Of a stretch of DNA of 5,926 bases, positions 4,754-5,926 are shown in pieces; position 1 is the first letter of the stretch, and each line of letters opens with the position of its first letter. The stretch is from Pseudomonadota bacterium (GTDB taxonomy: Bacteria > Myxococcota > Bradymonadia > UBA4248), in the NCBI GenBank assembly GCA_017613855.1, contig JAGACY010000249.1, forward strand, positions 1-5,926. The letters are read 5' to 3'. The translations under genes and the position numbers were made by a program. The notes below the pieces were generated by a model that had not been told where the DNA came from, did no database searches, and worked only from the letters and a program-made list of their open reading frames with translations.

Positions 4754-5926
4754 TTACTGAAGCGAATAGATGGTTGCAGAGACGTTCTGTGCACTCCAGC
4801 TGTCGCGGGAGATTTCCTGAATATCGTCGCCGCCGTTGTTCGAACCTATCATGGTGACGGTGCCGCCGTTGTTCGATTCGACGAGTTCGGTGTGGCCCGA
4901 GCTGATCCAGACGTCGCCGGGTTTTGCCTGCGATTTGCTCACCGTGTGATAGCCAAAGCCCAGACAGGCATTGGCGAGTCCTGATACATTGATTTGATGT
5001 GAATTCAGGAGGCCAAAGTTTTGGAGTATGGCAGAGACGAAATTTGCGCAGTTATTGTCGAAACCGTTGTTGGTGCCCGAATAGATGCTCAAATCCTGAA
5101 GATAGGGAATGACACCGACGAGATATTTTGTCGTTTTGCCAATGAATGATGCGGCATATTTGACGGCTTCGGCGGGTTTGCCCGATCCTTCGAATGCGCT
5201 TGGATCATAAACCATGGTGTAATCGGCGCAGCACCACCCCGTTTGGCCGTTGTAATTGACTTTGTACCAGCCGTCTTTTTCTTCGAGGACTTCGAGTTTT
5301 GTGCCGGCGGGCATGGTGACAATCCAGTTGCCGCTCGTCGAGGGCGCATCGCGCAGGTTGAGTGCATCGGTCGTAATAACGGTTTTGGTATCGGAACTGC
5401 CCGGATTTTCGGGCTCGCCTGTGCTGGGATTTTCGGGCTTCGTATCACCGCCGCTGACTTTTTCGGTATAATCCGCGCAAATCCAGCCGGTGCCGCCATC
5501 GAATTCAATTTTGTACCAGCCATCTTGTTCAGCGATGACCGTAACCACCGTGCCCTGTGCTAGGCCGCCAATACGTTCATAGCCCGTACCGGGGCCGGTA
5601 CGAACGTTTAAGCCATCCGACGGCGTGACCTTGACCTGGAATGACGAACCTGTTTCAGGTTCTGGTTTCTCGGGCTCTGGCGTTTCGGGCTGTGGCGTTT
5701 CAGGCTCAGGTTTTTCTTCTGTTTCTGGTTTGGTATCTGTCTTGGGTTTGTAGGTCGTGTACTTGGCACACACCCAACCGTATTCGGTGCCATACCCAAT
5801 GCGGATCCAGCCGTCTTTTTCTTCGTAGACATTGACGGTTTTGCCCTGGGTCAGGCCGCCGATGCGCTGGTAATTGGTGCCTGCACCATTGCGGACATTG
5901 AGCGCACCGCAGGTGACTGTGGCGGT
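4754..5926 (-). CDS. Multi-SH3b protein with CHAP/NlpC-like cysteine peptidase domain, N-terminus outside window
   Basis: The frame is open from the right edge to TAA at 4756-4754, giving 390 visible residues; the true start lies beyond the window. A GTG codon at 5773 sits inside the first SH3b domain (GWVCAKY) and is not a plausible start. Visible order: SH3b-1 (about 1-56, LNVRNGAG and GWVCAKY); a Pro/Glu-rich linker (60-95); SH3b-2 (97-154, LNVRTGPG and GWICADY); a short linker; SH3b-3 (182-237, LNLRDAPS and GWCCADY); then a catalytic domain (about 247-390). The catalytic domain has the nucleophile motif NNCANFVSAIL (Cys293, codon 5050-5048) and SSGHTELVES (His345, codon 4894-4892), followed by MIGSNN, whose Asn may be the third residue. 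This pattern fits CHAP or NlpC/P60 amidases and endopeptidases that cut peptidoglycan, with the SH3b domains binding the wall. Export is expected, but the signal would lie outside the window. Remodelling autolysin, secreted toxin-like hydrolase and phage-derived lysin all remain possible. It converges on tolB. Confidence 0.88.
   Translation of the reverse strand, partial: TATVTCGALNVRNGAGTNYQRIGGLTQGKTVNVYEEKDGWIRIGYGTEYGWVCAKYTTYKPKTDTKPETEEKPEPETPQPETPEPEKPEPETGSSFQVKVTPSDGLNVRTGPGTGYERIGGLAQGTVVTVIAEQDGWYKIEFDGGTGWICADYTEKVSGGDTKPENPSTGEPENPGSSDTKTVITTDALNLRDAPSTSGNWIVTMPAGTKLEVLEEKDGWYKVNYNGQTGWCCADYTMVYDPSAFEGSGKPAEAVKYAASFIGKTTKYLVGVIPYLQDLSIYSGTNNGFDNNCANFVSAILQNFGLLNSHQINVSGLANACLGFGYHTVSKSQAKPGDVWISSGHTELVESNNGGTVTMIGSNNGGDDIQEISRDSWSAQNVSATIYSLQ
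5642..5749 (-). repeat. Pro/Glu-rich linker with repeated PEPET/PQPET units
   Basis: This encodes about 36 residues between SH3b-1 and SH3b-2, made of short units such as KPEPET, PQPET and PEPEKPEPET. The plus strand shows repeated ggctc/ggttt-type motifs. It is likely a stiff, extended, acidic spacer, and the repeated DNA makes length changes by slippage plausible. A shorter Pro/Gly/Glu linker separates SH3b-2 and SH3b-3 (5446-5384). Confidence 0.75.

Noticed and set aside
5771..5773. GTG at 5773 as the start of the SH3b/peptidase gene
   Set aside because: It encodes the Val of GWVCAKY at the end of an SH3b domain, and the frame stays open with clear SH3b sequence to the window edge.

Overview
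The window reads as a Gram-negative bacterial chromosome or metagenomic contig of middling GC content. The Gram-negative call rests on a tolB gene with a signal peptide. A Hanks-type Ser/Thr kinase, a multi-domain FKBP protein and a modular SH3b/cysteine-peptidase protein would suit a deltaproteobacterial lineage such as Myxococcota or Bradymonadota. That placement is inference from gene content; no rRNA or marker gene is present to confirm it.

Layout. Positions 1434 to 1 (minus strand) hold the N-terminal 478 residues of a Ser/Thr protein kinase that runs off the left edge. A 165-bp divergent intergenic region (1435-1599) carries a good extended -10 promoter, a 5'-UTR hairpin and a Shine-Dalgarno site for a 368-aa protein of three FKBP domains (1600-2706). 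The middle FKBP domain has lost its key pocket residues. Next is about 485 bp without a convincing gene (2707-3191). It is bracketed by two heptamer tandem arrays in opposite orientation and contains nested inverted and direct repeats, so it looks like a structured, possibly mobile, non-coding element. tolB (3192-4643) follows, alone and without tolQRA or pal. It converges on a minus-strand gene (5926 to 4754, open at the right edge) for a protein with at least three bacterial SH3 domains and a C-terminal CHAP/NlpC-like cysteine peptidase. A strong intrinsic terminator for that gene lies in the convergent gap.

How they work together. There is no evident operon: each gene is separated by a divergent, repeat-filled or convergent gap. 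TolB (periplasm, outer-membrane integrity) and the SH3b/CHAP protein (probably peptidoglycan cleavage) both concern the envelope. The kinase and the FKBP protein share a divergent control region and may be regulated together, but nothing in the sequence proves a functional link. I see no CRISPR array, tRNA, rRNA, transposase or recognisable defence system. The most unusual material is the repeat-bounded intergenic block and the degenerate middle FKBP domain.
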